Counted from the first letter of the stretch, positions 26,557 to 34,303 are shown. The stretch is DNA of 64,000 nt from Arthrobacter sp. ZGTC412 (GCF_002929215.1 NZ_PJII01000003.1:124001-188000), one strand, 5' to 3'. The notes: generated from the sequence alone by a model not told the origin. Made by a program: numbers and translations.

Positions 26557-27456
26557 TTGCACATAACTGCGACGGTGCCTCAGCTCCACGAAAAAGGATT
26601 GAATTCTCGGGCAATCCGCCGTCTGCTGAACAACGGCAGCCTGGTCCGGTTGCGGTATGGCTGCTACGTCCGCGCCGATGTCTGGGCGAAGCAGTCCGCC
26701 ACCGTCCGCAGCCTCCAGCTGATCCATGCGCATGCCTACGGGACAATGACGACGTCGACGGGCGGCTACGTTTACAGCCACACCTCTGCCGCACGGCTGC
26801 ACCGCCTGTTCCTCTGGAATGTGGATGACCTGATCCAAGTCCTGCTGCGGGTGAAACCCTCCAAGGAGCGCCTGGGTAAGGATGTTCAGGGCCACACCGG
26901 ACCCTTCACGGACGCCGACGTTATGACTCTGGGCAAGGTCAGAGTCACTACGCTGGAGCGCACAGCCGTGGATTGCGCTCTGATGCTCGAGTACGGCCAG
27001 GCACTGGTGCTTATGGACCACGCCCTCCGGCTCGGTGCGCAGCCGGGCGTGGTGCATATGATGGCGGACGCTCTGGCTGGCCGCCCAGGCATCAGGAATC
27101 TTCGGAGCGCCTTGCTCAAGGCAGATCCGCGGTCCGAGTCAGCAGGCGAAACGCTAACGCGGGAACGTTTGTCGCGGCTGAAACTTCCCATGCCTGAGCC
27201 GCAGGTTGAGGTGCAAACCCGGCTGGGCAGGCACCGCCTTGACTTTGCGTGGAAGGAGCAGAAGGTAGCACTCGAATTTGACGGGAAGGTCAAATACTTT
27301 GACTACCGGCCAACCGCTGAAGTCCTGTTTGAAGAGCGGCGCAGTGCCGGGACGCTGAAGCCCTCCGGCAGCCCGGCACTGTTCCAGCGACTCTGGAGCG
27401 GGCAGCTGCAGGTCAGACGGCGGCAGGAACGCCATAGCTCGGCTCGCGCTTCTTGA
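26557..27456 (+). CDS. AbiEi-antitoxin-like/DUF559-type protein with degraded C-terminus
   Basis: 299 residues. The N-terminus (VPQLHEKGLNSRAIRRLLNNGSLVRLRYGCYV) is an AbiEi-type winged-helix domain; RVTTLERTAVDCALML is the conserved middle; the C-terminal HRLDFAWKEQKVALEFDGKVKY resembles the DUF559/Vsr-like nuclease fold. After VLFEERR, where relatives continue with RREDAL..., the frame runs into unrelated sequence, and the expected residues (CRDAEALRQ) appear in another frame, so a frameshift near 27340 is likely. The start is TTG or a GTG at 26575, without a clear Shine-Dalgarno. The tail overlaps the convergent transporter gene by 44 bases. No AbiEii toxin gene is adjacent, so it is an orphan. 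Confidence 0.72.
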   Translation: MHITATVPQLHEKGLNSRAIRRLLNNGSLVRLRYGCYVRADVWAKQSATVRSLQLIHAHAYGTMTTSTGGYVYSHTSAARLHRLFLWNVDDLIQVLLRVKPSKERLGKDVQGHTGPFTDADVMTLGKVRVTTLERTAVDCALMLEYGQALVLMDHALRLGAQPGVVHMMADALAGRPGIRNLRSALLKADPRSESAGETLTRERLSRLKLPMPEPQVEVQTRLGRHRLDFAWKEQKVALEFDGKVKYFDYRPTAEVLFEERRSAGTLKPSGSPALFQRLWSGQLQVRRRQERHSSARAS

Positions 27457-28156
27457 TCCATCCGATGACCAGCGACGTGACGGGCACGAAGAGGAACTCC
27501 ACCAAAGTCTTGTACACGAAGCCCACCACCACGTAGTTCACAAAGGTCCCGAAGTCGGTGATGCCAATAACGGAGGCCGCGATGCTGCAGAAGATGAGGG
27601 TGTCCACGAACTCGCCGGCACCTGAAGACCCCATAAGCCGCGCCCACAGGGACTTCTCACCCGAGCGGGCCTTCATCCTGACGAGGATCCACGAGTTGAT
27701 GGTCTGCCCTGCCAGGAACGCAAGCAGCGAAGCGAGCACAATCTGAGGTACCGGGCCCAGTGCCCCTTCCAGGGCGGCCTGCTTCGACGTTCCGAACTCG
27801 TCGTCAAAACCGGGCAGGGCGATGATCACCCAGTAGCAGAGGGATGCGAAAACAGACAGCGCGAACGTGGTGAGAATGGCCTTGCGAGCCACCTTGAAGC
27901 CATAGACCTCGCTGATGACGTCGCCCAGGATGTATGCCAGCGGGAAGAGGAAGAAGCCGCCGTCCGTGATGATCGGCCCGATGGCTACGCCCTTGGACGC
28001 ACCGATGTTGGACAGGATCAGCAATACCGCCATGGACGCAAGCATGATCCCGAAGTAGGGGGAGCCAATGGAGGCGAACGTGGCCGCGCTGCCTGGCGGG
28101 GTTGTTTCAGGCAGGGCGTTTGGGCCTGTGGATGAGGGCATGGGGATTCCGTTCAT
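27413..28156 (-). CDS. YhhQ/VUT-family queuosine precursor transporter
   Basis: 247 residues with about six membrane segments. Family motifs: LLILSNIGASKGV, FFLFPLAYILGDVISEVYGFKVARK, GSSGAGEFVDTLIFCSIA and a basic C-terminus (IGWIKKREPSYG). These proteins import preQ0, preQ1 or queuine. The position convergent to tgt supports a salvage role, with the AbiEi-like gene interrupting what may once have been a closer arrangement. A 169-base divergent region separates it from a TetR gene with two operators; whether that regulator also affects this gene is open. Confidence 0.88.
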   Translation of the reverse strand: MNGIPMPSSTGPNALPETTPPGSAATFASIGSPYFGIMLASMAVLLILSNIGASKGVAIGPIITDGGFFLFPLAYILGDVISEVYGFKVARKAILTTFALSVFASLCYWVIIALPGFDDEFGTSKQAALEGALGPVPQIVLASLLAFLAGQTINSWILVRMKARSGEKSLWARLMGSSGAGEFVDTLIFCSIAASVIGITDFGTFVNYVVVGFVYKTLVEFLFVPVTSLVIGWIKKREPSYGVPAAV

Positions 28157-28262
28157 AGTGGTTCGCTCGGCGTCCGGGGTTGAGGCCGGCCGCCGGCTGT
28201 ATTAGCACTGTCCGCCCAATTCTCCCATCGAAAGCGAACGGCACGAAGACCGGCCAGACCGA

Positions 28263-28311
28263 AATCTGAACACGTTCAATTCGTGACATACTTATTGAAC
28301 ACGTTCAGATT
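28263..28311. promoter_or_regulatory. Double TetR operator and promoter
   Basis: TGAACACGTTCA occurs twice, at 28267-28278 and 28296-28307. The flanks make the pair mirror each other: AATCTGAAC-AC-GTTCAAT (28263-28280) is the inverse complement of 28294-28311 except at the two central bases. A CATACT -10-like hexamer lies between them (28286-28291). This is the expected layout for cooperative repression of the TetR operon just downstream. Confidence 0.75.
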
Positions 28312-28325
28312 CTCAAGGAGTCCAC

Positions 28326-28979
28326 ATGACCAAGAGCGAGCAGACCCGGCAGCTGGTGGCGGACGTGGCCCTGAGGATGTTCCGCGAGATCGGCTTCGCG
28401 AAGACCACCATGCGCGCCATCGCCGCGGAAGCCGGAATCTCTGTTGGCAACGCGTACTACTACTTCGCGTCCAAGGACGATCTGGTCCATGAGCTCTACG
28501 TGCAGGTGCAGGCAGAGCATGCAGCCGAGGCCGGCGCGACGCTCAAAGACTCCACCGATCTCTCCGCCCGCCTCAAAGCCGTGCTCCATACCGGCCTGGA
28601 CGTCATGGCTCCTTACCACCGGTTCGGTGCCGATTTCGTGGCAACGGCCATTCGTCCCACCTCCCCGGTGAACCCTTTTGCGGCCGGCTCAACAGCAGCA
28701 CGCGAGGCCTCCCTGGCTATCTTCCGCACGGCGGTTGAAGGAGCCAAACCCGCTGCGCCGAAGAAGCTGCGCGCCGACCTGCCGGAACTGCTATGGCTTT
28801 TCTACATGGGCATCACGCTCTTCTGGGTCTACGACACGTCCGAAGGGCAGCAGCGGACCCGCCGGCTGGTGGACGGAGCCGTTCCCCTGATCGCACGGGG
28901 ACTGTCACTGGCGCGGGTTCCCGGCGTCAGCAAAATCCAGGACGACGTCCTCAGCTTGAGCCGCAGCATCCGCAACTAA
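28326..28979 (+). CDS. TetR-family transcriptional regulator
   Basis: 217 residues. Helix-turn-helix at about 25-60: FAKTTMRAIAAEAGISVGNAYYYFASKDDLVHELY. The C-terminal domain (about 75-190) resembles that of regulators binding hydrophobic or acyl-type ligands. AAGGAG precedes the ATG. It is the first gene of a same-strand cluster with the epimerase, a small membrane protein and the PdxK/ThiD-like kinase. The two TGAACACGTTCA sites in its promoter argue for autoregulation of the whole operon. Confidence 0.9.
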   Translation: MTKSEQTRQLVADVALRMFREIGFAKTTMRAIAAEAGISVGNAYYYFASKDDLVHELYVQVQAEHAAEAGATLKDSTDLSARLKAVLHTGLDVMAPYHRFGADFVATAIRPTSPVNPFAAGSTAAREASLAIFRTAVEGAKPAAPKKLRADLPELLWLFYMGITLFWVYDTSEGQQRTRRLVDGAVPLIARGLSLARVPGVSKIQDDVLSLSRSIRN

Positions 28980-29006
28980 GTATCGAAACAACAATTTGGG
29001 GGAAAC

Positions 29007-29924
29007 ATGAGCAGCACCAGAACGGTGGTACTGGCCGGAGCCTCGGGCTTCATCGGCACATACTTCCGGCGGCGTCTTGAGCAGGATGGCTGGACCGTGC
29101 GCACTATCGGCCGCAAGGGCGCCAAAAGTTCGCCAGCGGCCACTTGGGAGGACGACGACGCCGGGCTCGCCCGGGTGCTCGACGGTACCGAGCTCCTCGT
29201 CAACCTCGCCGGGCGCTCCGTCTCCTGCCGCTACAGCGCCCGGAACAAGGCAGCCATTATGGAGTCGCGGGTCTCCACCACTGCGGCACTCCGCCGGGCG
29301 GTGGCTCTCTGCCGTCAGCCGCCGTCGACCTGGCTGAACGCGAGTACCGGCACCATTTACCGCAACGCCACGGACGGCCCCCAAACCGAACGCGACGGCG
29401 AGCTGGGGACGGGCTTTTCGGTCGACGTCGCCCGTGCCTGGGAAGCGGAACTGGAAGCTGCCACCACGCCCGGGACGCGGAAGATTCCGCTCCGGATTGC
29501 CATCGTCCTGGGCCCGGGCGGCGGTGCGCTGCGGCCCTTCGCCAACCTTGCCCGGCTGGGCCTGGGAGGCCGCATGGGCCCCGGCACACAGAAATTCAGC
29601 TGGATACACGTCGAGGACCTCTACCGAACCGTGCTCTTTGTGCATGCCCGGAAAGACATCACCGGCCCGGTCAATGTCGCGTCGCCGGATGTAGTGGACA
29701 ACCGCGAACTGATGCGCATGGTCCGGCGGGCCTATCGGGCCAGATTCGGCGTCCCGACACCGGCCTGGCTGCTGCGGCTGGGCGCCAGACTGATCCGGAC
29801 AGAGACCGAGTTGGTCCTGAAAAGCCGCTGGGTTCAGCCGCAGAAGCTCTTGGACCATGGCTTCGTCTACAGCCAGCCCGAACTGGGCCGGGCGCTCCTG
29901 CAGATCGCCAAAGGCACACCGTGA
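29007..29924 (+). CDS. TIGR01777-family epimerase (extended SDR)
   Basis: 305 residues. An NAD(P)-binding GASGFIGTYF motif lies at the N-terminus; LVNLAGRSV and ESRV are family-typical; LRIAIVLGPGGGALRPF and KFSWIHVEDLYR follow, and the C-terminal DUF1731-like segment (VPTPAWLLRLGARLIRTETELVLKSR) completes the architecture. Substrates are unknown; relatives include SulA-type division-associated proteins and YfcH. It follows the TetR gene by 27 bases and overlaps the next small gene by 4 bases (GTGA), so it is firmly within the operon. Confidence 0.9.
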   Translation: MSSTRTVVLAGASGFIGTYFRRRLEQDGWTVRTIGRKGAKSSPAATWEDDDAGLARVLDGTELLVNLAGRSVSCRYSARNKAAIMESRVSTTAALRRAVALCRQPPSTWLNASTGTIYRNATDGPQTERDGELGTGFSVDVARAWEAELEAATTPGTRKIPLRIAIVLGPGGGALRPFANLARLGLGGRMGPGTQKFSWIHVEDLYRTVLFVHARKDITGPVNVASPDVVDNRELMRMVRRAYRARFGVPTPAWLLRLGARLIRTETELVLKSRWVQPQKLLDHGFVYSQPELGRALLQIAKGTP

Positions 29925-30208
29925 CCCGCCCTCTCCGGGTGACCTTCGGTCCCGGCGCCTTCTTCCTGGGGGCGAGTCTGGCCGTTGCAGGTGTCCGCTG
30001 GTACACGATGTGGGGGCTCGTCCTGTGGGCGGGGGTCTGCGCGGCGCTGGGCCGCGCCGCAGTGGTAACTCTCGTTACGGTCCACGACGACCCGCCCTCG
30101 AAGGAAGCAGAGCCAGCCCAGCCGGCAGCCACGCCATTGGAAACGCCCGCCAGCTGTTCAGACACACAAAGCGGGCGGTCGGCGCCGGATGGCAGGATAG
30201 AGCCATGA
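29921..30208 (+). CDS. Small two-helix membrane protein (95 aa)
   Basis: It begins at the GTG overlapping the epimerase stop by 4 bases and ends with a TGA overlapping the kinase ATG by 4 bases, so all three genes are stitched together. The product is MTRPLRVTFGPGAFFLG..., with hydrophobic segments at about 10-27 and 31-55 and a polar tail rich in Pro, Ala and Ser (about 58-95). No family is recognised. GC-rich third positions and the double overlap support real coding. A membrane partner for one of its neighbours is possible but unproven. Confidence 0.65.
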   Translation: MTRPLRVTFGPGAFFLGASLAVAGVRWYTMWGLVLWAGVCAALGRAAVVTLVTVHDDPPSKEAEPAQPAATPLETPASCSDTQSGRSAPDGRIEP

Positions 30209-31062
30209 CTTCTGTTCCCACCGATGTCCAGTCCCCCGCTGCCGCTCCCGCCATCGTCCTGACGATCGCAGGCTCTGAAGCCACCGGCGGCGCCGGCGCC
30301 CAGGCCGACCTGAAGACGTTCCAGGAGCTCGGCGTTTTTGGCATCGCCAACCTCACCTGCATCGTGTCCTTCAACCCGAACGACAGCTGGAACCATCGCT
30401 TTGTTCCCGTGGACCAGCAAGTGATCGCAGACCAGCTGGAGGCGACGACGGCCGCCTACGGACGGGAATCCGGCGCGACGTCCGTACTGGACACCGTGAA
30501 GATCGGCATGCTGGGCAGCCCGGCCACCATCAGCACGGTAGCGGGTGCCCTCGAGGCGGGGCAGTTCCGCAACGTGGTCCTGGACCCCGTACTGATCTGC
30601 AAGGGCCAGGAGCCCGGGCACGCTCTGGACACCGACCAGGCACTGAAGGCGCAGATCCTCCCCCTGGCCACGTTCGTCACGCCGAACCACTTCGAAGCCG
30701 AGTCCCTGTCCGGGCTGGAAATCATTGACGTGGAGTCCCTGAAGGCCGCGGCCGTGCGCATCCACGAGCTTAGCGGGGCCGCAGTGCTGGCCAAGGGCGG
30801 GGTGCGGCTGGCAGGCCCGGACGCCGTCGATGTCTACTACGACGGCGAGACCCTCGAAGTCCTTAGCGCACCCAAAGTGGGCGAGGTGGCGGTGTCCGGC
30901 GCCGGCTGCTCGCTCGCGGCGGCGGTAACGGCAGAACTGGCCAAGGGCGCCACGCCGCTGGCAGCTGCGCGGGCGGCTAAAGAATTTGTCACCGCCGGAA
31001 TCCGCAATCGGGTGGCCTCCGGGGCTCCGTTCGACGCCCTCTGGCAGGGCGGCACGCGCTAG
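30205..31062 (+). CDS. PfkB-like pyridoxal/hydroxymethylpyrimidine kinase (PdxK/ThiD type)
   Basis: 285 residues. Ribokinase-fold enzyme phosphorylating pyridoxal/pyridoxine or HMP. The N-terminal LTIAGSEATGGAGAQADLKTFQELG and LDPVLICKGQ motifs are ThiD-like. The anion-hole motif reads VSGAGCSLAAAVTAEL, with Cys where standard ThiD usually has GTGC; this GAGC form is like the Bacillus PdxK group, which leans toward vitamin B6 kinase activity. No thiamine genes are nearby and no TPP riboswitch is seen, also favouring the B6 role. Last gene of the TetR-led cluster; 12 bases from the convergent serpin gene. Confidence 0.85.
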   Translation: MTSVPTDVQSPAAAPAIVLTIAGSEATGGAGAQADLKTFQELGVFGIANLTCIVSFNPNDSWNHRFVPVDQQVIADQLEATTAAYGRESGATSVLDTVKIGMLGSPATISTVAGALEAGQFRNVVLDPVLICKGQEPGHALDTDQALKAQILPLATFVTPNHFEAESLSGLEIIDVESLKAAAVRIHELSGAAVLAKGGVRLAGPDAVDVYYDGETLEVLSAPKVGEVAVSGAGCSLAAAVTAELAKGATPLAAARAAKEFVTAGIRNRVASGAPFDALWQGGTR

Positions 31063-31074
31063 CGGATCCTCACC

Positions 31075-32334
31075 CTATCGCGGGTCCGCGATCTTCCCCA
31101 TAAACAGCGGCAGGCCGGTCCCGACATGCACAATCTGGTAGTGGAACGGCCGGTCGAAGCTGATGGACCGCGCCGGCTCGGGCCGAACGCTCGTGGCCAT
31201 GCCGTTGATCTGGGTAACCGCGGCGGCCACAGTCCCTTTCTCCGCCACGGTGATGTTCGCGTCCTGGGCAGCCTGCGTGATCACCAGCCCCGGCTGGATG
31301 GTGTCGAAATCACTGGTGGTACTCAGGGTCTTCTGCAGTCCAAGCTGCTCAAGGATGGCCCGGACGTCAAAATGGCTCTTGTGGTCCCAGGTGGGCAGTG
31401 CCAGGTCAACGTCCTCGGGGTCCGCAGCTTCAAGGGCAAGTGCCACCTCCGCCAGCCGGTCCGCGTTGAGGGTGCCGGCGCCGCCGTCGGAATCCTTGGC
31501 AGGAAGCACCAGCCGCATCACAAAACCCTCACCATACGGGAGGTCAACGGCCTGCCAGCCCGGGCCCTCGGCGTAGGCCATTTCCTGCAGCCCGTGCATC
31601 ATCGGGACATCAACCGTGCCATCGGCCGTGGCGAATGGTTCATCCGACGTCGCCTCCGCGTCGAACGGAATGTCCCAGGCGGCAGCGAAGTAGACGCTGT
31701 TGAGCAGGCTGAAGGTGTTGTTGGGGTCGTAGGGAGCCGGCGCTTTTTCAATCCGGCCGCCGGTGTTTTTGTTGACCCACGCGTCGATCGCTGGTGCGGT
31801 GACTGCCTGGTCCCGGAAATCCACGGGATGCACGCCTGTCCCGTAGTGCTTCGCAAGCGTCTCCAGGTAGCCCCGGCCGGTCGGAACGTCTCTGTCCACA
31901 AACAGGCCGTTGGCAGTATGCACCAGCGGTTTGGCAGGCGGGTTGTCCTCGTCCACTGAGCCGGGGTCGCCGTCGTACTCTTCCAGGGACGCCAGCAGCG
32001 CGTTCATGGCTTCGTCCCGGTCCGCTTCCGGCAGTCCCAGCACGGCGTCCATTTCTGCGGCGGCCTCCCCGGATGCGCCGGCCCGGAGCATGGCCAGGGC
32101 GATCAGCAGGCTGCCCGGCGATGCGATGACGTTCCCCTCTTCGCTGGCCAGGAGTGCGTCGCCCAGCCTCAGTGCGGAAGTCCGGAACATGGCCAGTTCG
32201 TCCGGGTAAGCCGCGCGGTCCGCCGAGGCCCGCTCGATGCCGTCGGCCGTGAGCAACTCCGGAGCCGACGGGGCTGCACATGCCGCGAGTCCCATCACAG
32301 CACCCAGCGCCATCATCCGCTGAAAACGAAACAC
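31075..32334 (-). CDS. Secreted lipoprotein serpin (serine protease inhibitor)
   Basis: 419 residues. A lipoprotein signal with lipobox LAAC (MALGAVMGLAACAAPSAPE) predicts anchoring to the outer membrane face. The serpin fold follows: NVIASPGSLLIALAML, ANGLFVDRDVP, TFSLLNSVYFAAAWDIPFD, and the C-terminal SFDRPFHYQIVHVGTGLPLFMGKIADP. The hinge of the reactive loop is EKGTVAAAVT, the small-residue pattern of inhibitory serpins, then QINGMATSVRPEP. Counting from the hinge Gly as P15 puts P1 near the Thr of GMATS (inference). GTG start with GGAGG nine bases upstream. Possible targets include host, predator or own surface proteases; the window also encodes an S8 protease. Confidence 0.93.
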   Translation of the reverse strand: MFRFQRMMALGAVMGLAACAAPSAPELLTADGIERASADRAAYPDELAMFRTSALRLGDALLASEEGNVIASPGSLLIALAMLRAGASGEAAAEMDAVLGLPEADRDEAMNALLASLEEYDGDPGSVDEDNPPAKPLVHTANGLFVDRDVPTGRGYLETLAKHYGTGVHPVDFRDQAVTAPAIDAWVNKNTGGRIEKAPAPYDPNNTFSLLNSVYFAAAWDIPFDAEATSDEPFATADGTVDVPMMHGLQEMAYAEGPGWQAVDLPYGEGFVMRLVLPAKDSDGGAGTLNADRLAEVALALEAADPEDVDLALPTWDHKSHFDVRAILEQLGLQKTLSTTSDFDTIQPGLVITQAAQDANITVAEKGTVAAAVTQINGMATSVRPEPARSISFDRPFHYQIVHVGTGLPLFMGKIADPR

Positions 32335-32566
32335 CTCTGTTGCCTCCCCCGGCACACCATGGCGGAAATCCGCCTCCTCCCAGTGAAACAGCGACGGCGG
32401 CACGAGGCGATGCCTGTACGGTCACGCTTTGCACTCATTTAGGTCTCGCCGGTGCCCCGGCCGAGTGGCTTTCATCCCCTCGCCCGGAAACCTTGATCAA
32501 CACGGCGGGCATCCCGTTGCACCCGGCCGCGGCTGACGCGTACCGCGCGCTGCACGGATGACAAAA
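32335..32566. other. Serpin promoter region with possible plus-strand gene remnant
   Basis: Apart from the serpin promoter and Shine-Dalgarno, this gap holds a plus-strand open frame ending at 32561 whose last ~40 codons look coding-like (WLSSPRPETLINTAGIPLH, GC-rich third positions) but which has no start or domain upstream. It may be the 3' stub of a lost gene; the family is not recognised. Confidence 0.3.
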
Positions 32567-32635
32567 ACGCTCTCTCACTTGATGCACGAAATGCCGAAAC
32601 GCTCTCTCACCTTCCTGAAGAGAGTGAGAGAGCGT
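32567..32635. terminator. Hairpin terminator after ramB with an extra half repeat
   Basis: ACGCTCTCTCAC occurs at 32567-32578 and 32599-32610; its perfect inverse GTGAGAGAGCGT lies at 32624-32635, directly abutting the ramB stop codon. The 12-bp stem with a 13-base loop, followed on the minus strand by TTT, fits a terminator for ramB. The additional direct copy 32 bases away could form an alternative stem. Confidence 0.65.
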
Positions 32636-34123
32636 CTAAGTCCCCGAGTGCGCCTGCAGGAAGCTGTACACCTCGGTCTCGTCGACGCCGGGGAACGCGC
32701 CCGGCGGCATGGCGGCCAGCAGGTGCGAGTGGGCTCGGGCAGACGGCCAGGCGTTTCCAGCCCATTCGGACGTCAAGGATTCAGGCGGGCGTTTGCAGCA
32801 GGTGGGGTCGGGGCAGTTGGAAGTAGCCCGCGCCGTCGTCTCCCGCCCGCGGAACCACTTCACGTGTTGGTAGGGCACCCCGATGCTCAGTGAAAACTCA
32901 CCGTTCGCCGACCGTTCTGTGCGGGCGGTGCACCAGTACGTGCCGGATGGGGTATCCGTGTACTGGCTGTAGGCGCTGAACTTGTCCGGCACGTCGAACA
33001 CCGCCCGCGATGTCCACGCCTTGCACGATGGCTGACCCTCGATGGCACCGGTGTGGTCCTGCGGAAAGTTCACACCGTCGTTCTCATATGCCTTGTAGAT
33101 GATCCCGCTCTGGTGCGTCTTCTGGAAATGCGTTGTGATGCCCAGATGCTTGGTGGCCAGGTTGGTGAAGCGGTGGGCCGCGGTTTCGTAGGAAACGGCA
33201 AACGCGTCCCGGATGTCCTCGACCGCGATTTCCTTCGCTGCCTTGGCTTTTTGCAGAAAATCCATAGTTGCCTGCTCAGGGAGGAGAAGGGCCGCCGCAA
33301 AATAGTTGGTGGCCACACGCTGGGCGAGGAAATCACCGTAGTTACGGGGCGTCTCGTGCCCCAGCACGTAGTGGCCAAGGGCCTGCAGCAGCACCGAGCG
33401 CGGATCGTGGTCCTGACGCTGGCTCTGGGTCAGGTAAATTCTGCGGTTCTTCAAATCCGTGACGGAGCGGGTGGAATGGGGCAGGTCGCCCACATGATGC
33501 AGGGAGAAACCGAGGTGCTCCGCGATGTCCGCGATCACGTGCTGGCTCAGCGGCCCGGTGGTGTAGCCCACCTCCTTGAGGACCTTCTGTGCCTCGGCCT
33601 CGTACTCAGGGAAATAGTTCCCCCGCTCCCGCATCATGGCCCGCAGTTCACCGTTGGCCCTGCGGGCTTCCTCGGGGGTGGCGACCTGCTCGTTCATCTT
33701 GCGTTCGAGTTCCTGCAGCAGCCCCACCTGGGCCTCGAGCACGTCCAGCGGAAGCCGCGAGCTGATGCGGATTTTCGGCAGGTTCAGGGAATCGTAGAGG
33801 GGTCCGCGCTGATACCGCTCAAGCTCGATCTCCAGGGCGGCCCGGCGGCTGGGCGGTTCGGCTCCGAGCAGCTGATCGATGCTGACGTTGAGTGCGGACG
33901 CCAAGTGCTGGAGGAGCCCGAGCTTGGGTTCCCGCTTTCCATTTTCGATGAGGCTCAGCTGGCTGGGGGCTGTCCCGACGGCGGCGCTCAGGCCTTCGAG
34001 GGTAAGCCCGGCTTGTTTGCGCAGATGGCGTACGCGGCGGCCGAGTGATATGACGTCCAGTTCCGCCGCCGTCCCCGGGGACGGCGGCTGCAAAACTTCC
34101 CTGTTCCAGCTTGAAGGCGACAT
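32636..34123 (-). CDS. ramB: RamB-type regulator of acetate/glyoxylate metabolism (XRE + ImmA/IrrE-like)
   Basis: 495 residues from the ATG used; an alternative ATG lies at 34150. N-terminal XRE helix-turn-helix (LGRRVRHLRKQAGLTLEGLSAAVGTAPSQLSLIENGKR). A central ImmA/IrrE-like region follows (about 180-310); the usual HEXXH appears as LGHYVLGHE, so a metalloprotease site is at best degenerate. The C-terminal DUF2083-type domain has Cys-rich segments (CKAW, WCTARTE, CPDPTCC). In Corynebacterium, RamB represses aceA and aceB. Here the gene is divergent from aceA with aceB following, which makes the assignment strong. The stop codon abuts a hairpin. Confidence 0.9.
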   Translation of the reverse strand: MSPSSWNREVLQPPSPGTAAELDVISLGRRVRHLRKQAGLTLEGLSAAVGTAPSQLSLIENGKREPKLGLLQHLASALNVSIDQLLGAEPPSRRAALEIELERYQRGPLYDSLNLPKIRISSRLPLDVLEAQVGLLQELERKMNEQVATPEEARRANGELRAMMRERGNYFPEYEAEAQKVLKEVGYTTGPLSQHVIADIAEHLGFSLHHVGDLPHSTRSVTDLKNRRIYLTQSQRQDHDPRSVLLQALGHYVLGHETPRNYGDFLAQRVATNYFAAALLLPEQATMDFLQKAKAAKEIAVEDIRDAFAVSYETAAHRFTNLATKHLGITTHFQKTHQSGIIYKAYENDGVNFPQDHTGAIEGQPSCKAWTSRAVFDVPDKFSAYSQYTDTPSGTYWCTARTERSANGEFSLSIGVPYQHVKWFRGRETTARATSNCPDPTCCKRPPESLTSEWAGNAWPSARAHSHLLAAMPPGAFPGVDETEVYSFLQAHSGT

Positions 34124-34136
34124 TTTTGAAGAATAC

Positions 34137-34208
34137 GTGAAGAACTGCATTTCTTTCCATAGTTTTTGCCTAGAAAGGCTGTTGTAAATGCAGAAAAGTG
34201 GTCTTCAC
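34137..34208. promoter_or_regulatory. Nested inverted repeats in the ramB-aceA intergenic region
   Basis: GTGAAGA (34137-34143) and CTGCATTT (34145-34152) are mirrored by AAATGCAG (34186-34193) and TCTTCAC (34202-34208). The AAATGCA cores resemble the TTTGCAAA-type sites known for corynebacterial RamB, so these are candidate RamB sites controlling both genes. The inner arms flank the AT-rich patch where both promoters must lie. Confidence 0.5.
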
Positions 34209-34303
34209 GGAAAGAAACGCCGCACCGGGAAAAGCCGGCCGGGACTGCAACGGGGCAGCCCCGCCAGCCATAAAACACCGGAGCTCAATCAAGGAGATCA
34301 ACG

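Noticed and set aside
26557-27456. Complete AbiE toxin-antitoxin system
   Set aside because: No AbiEii nucleotidyltransferase gene is adjacent; the next gene is a convergent membrane transporter.
28157-28325. preQ1 riboswitch upstream of the YhhQ transporter
   Set aside because: The leader lacks the compact C-rich pseudoknot sequence of preQ1 aptamers; the only clear structure is the TetR operator pair.
29144-30208. 354-codon open frame overlapping the epimerase gene
   Set aside because: Its first two thirds are out of frame with the epimerase and Arg/Pro-rich; only the last 95 codons, starting at GTG 29921, behave as a gene.
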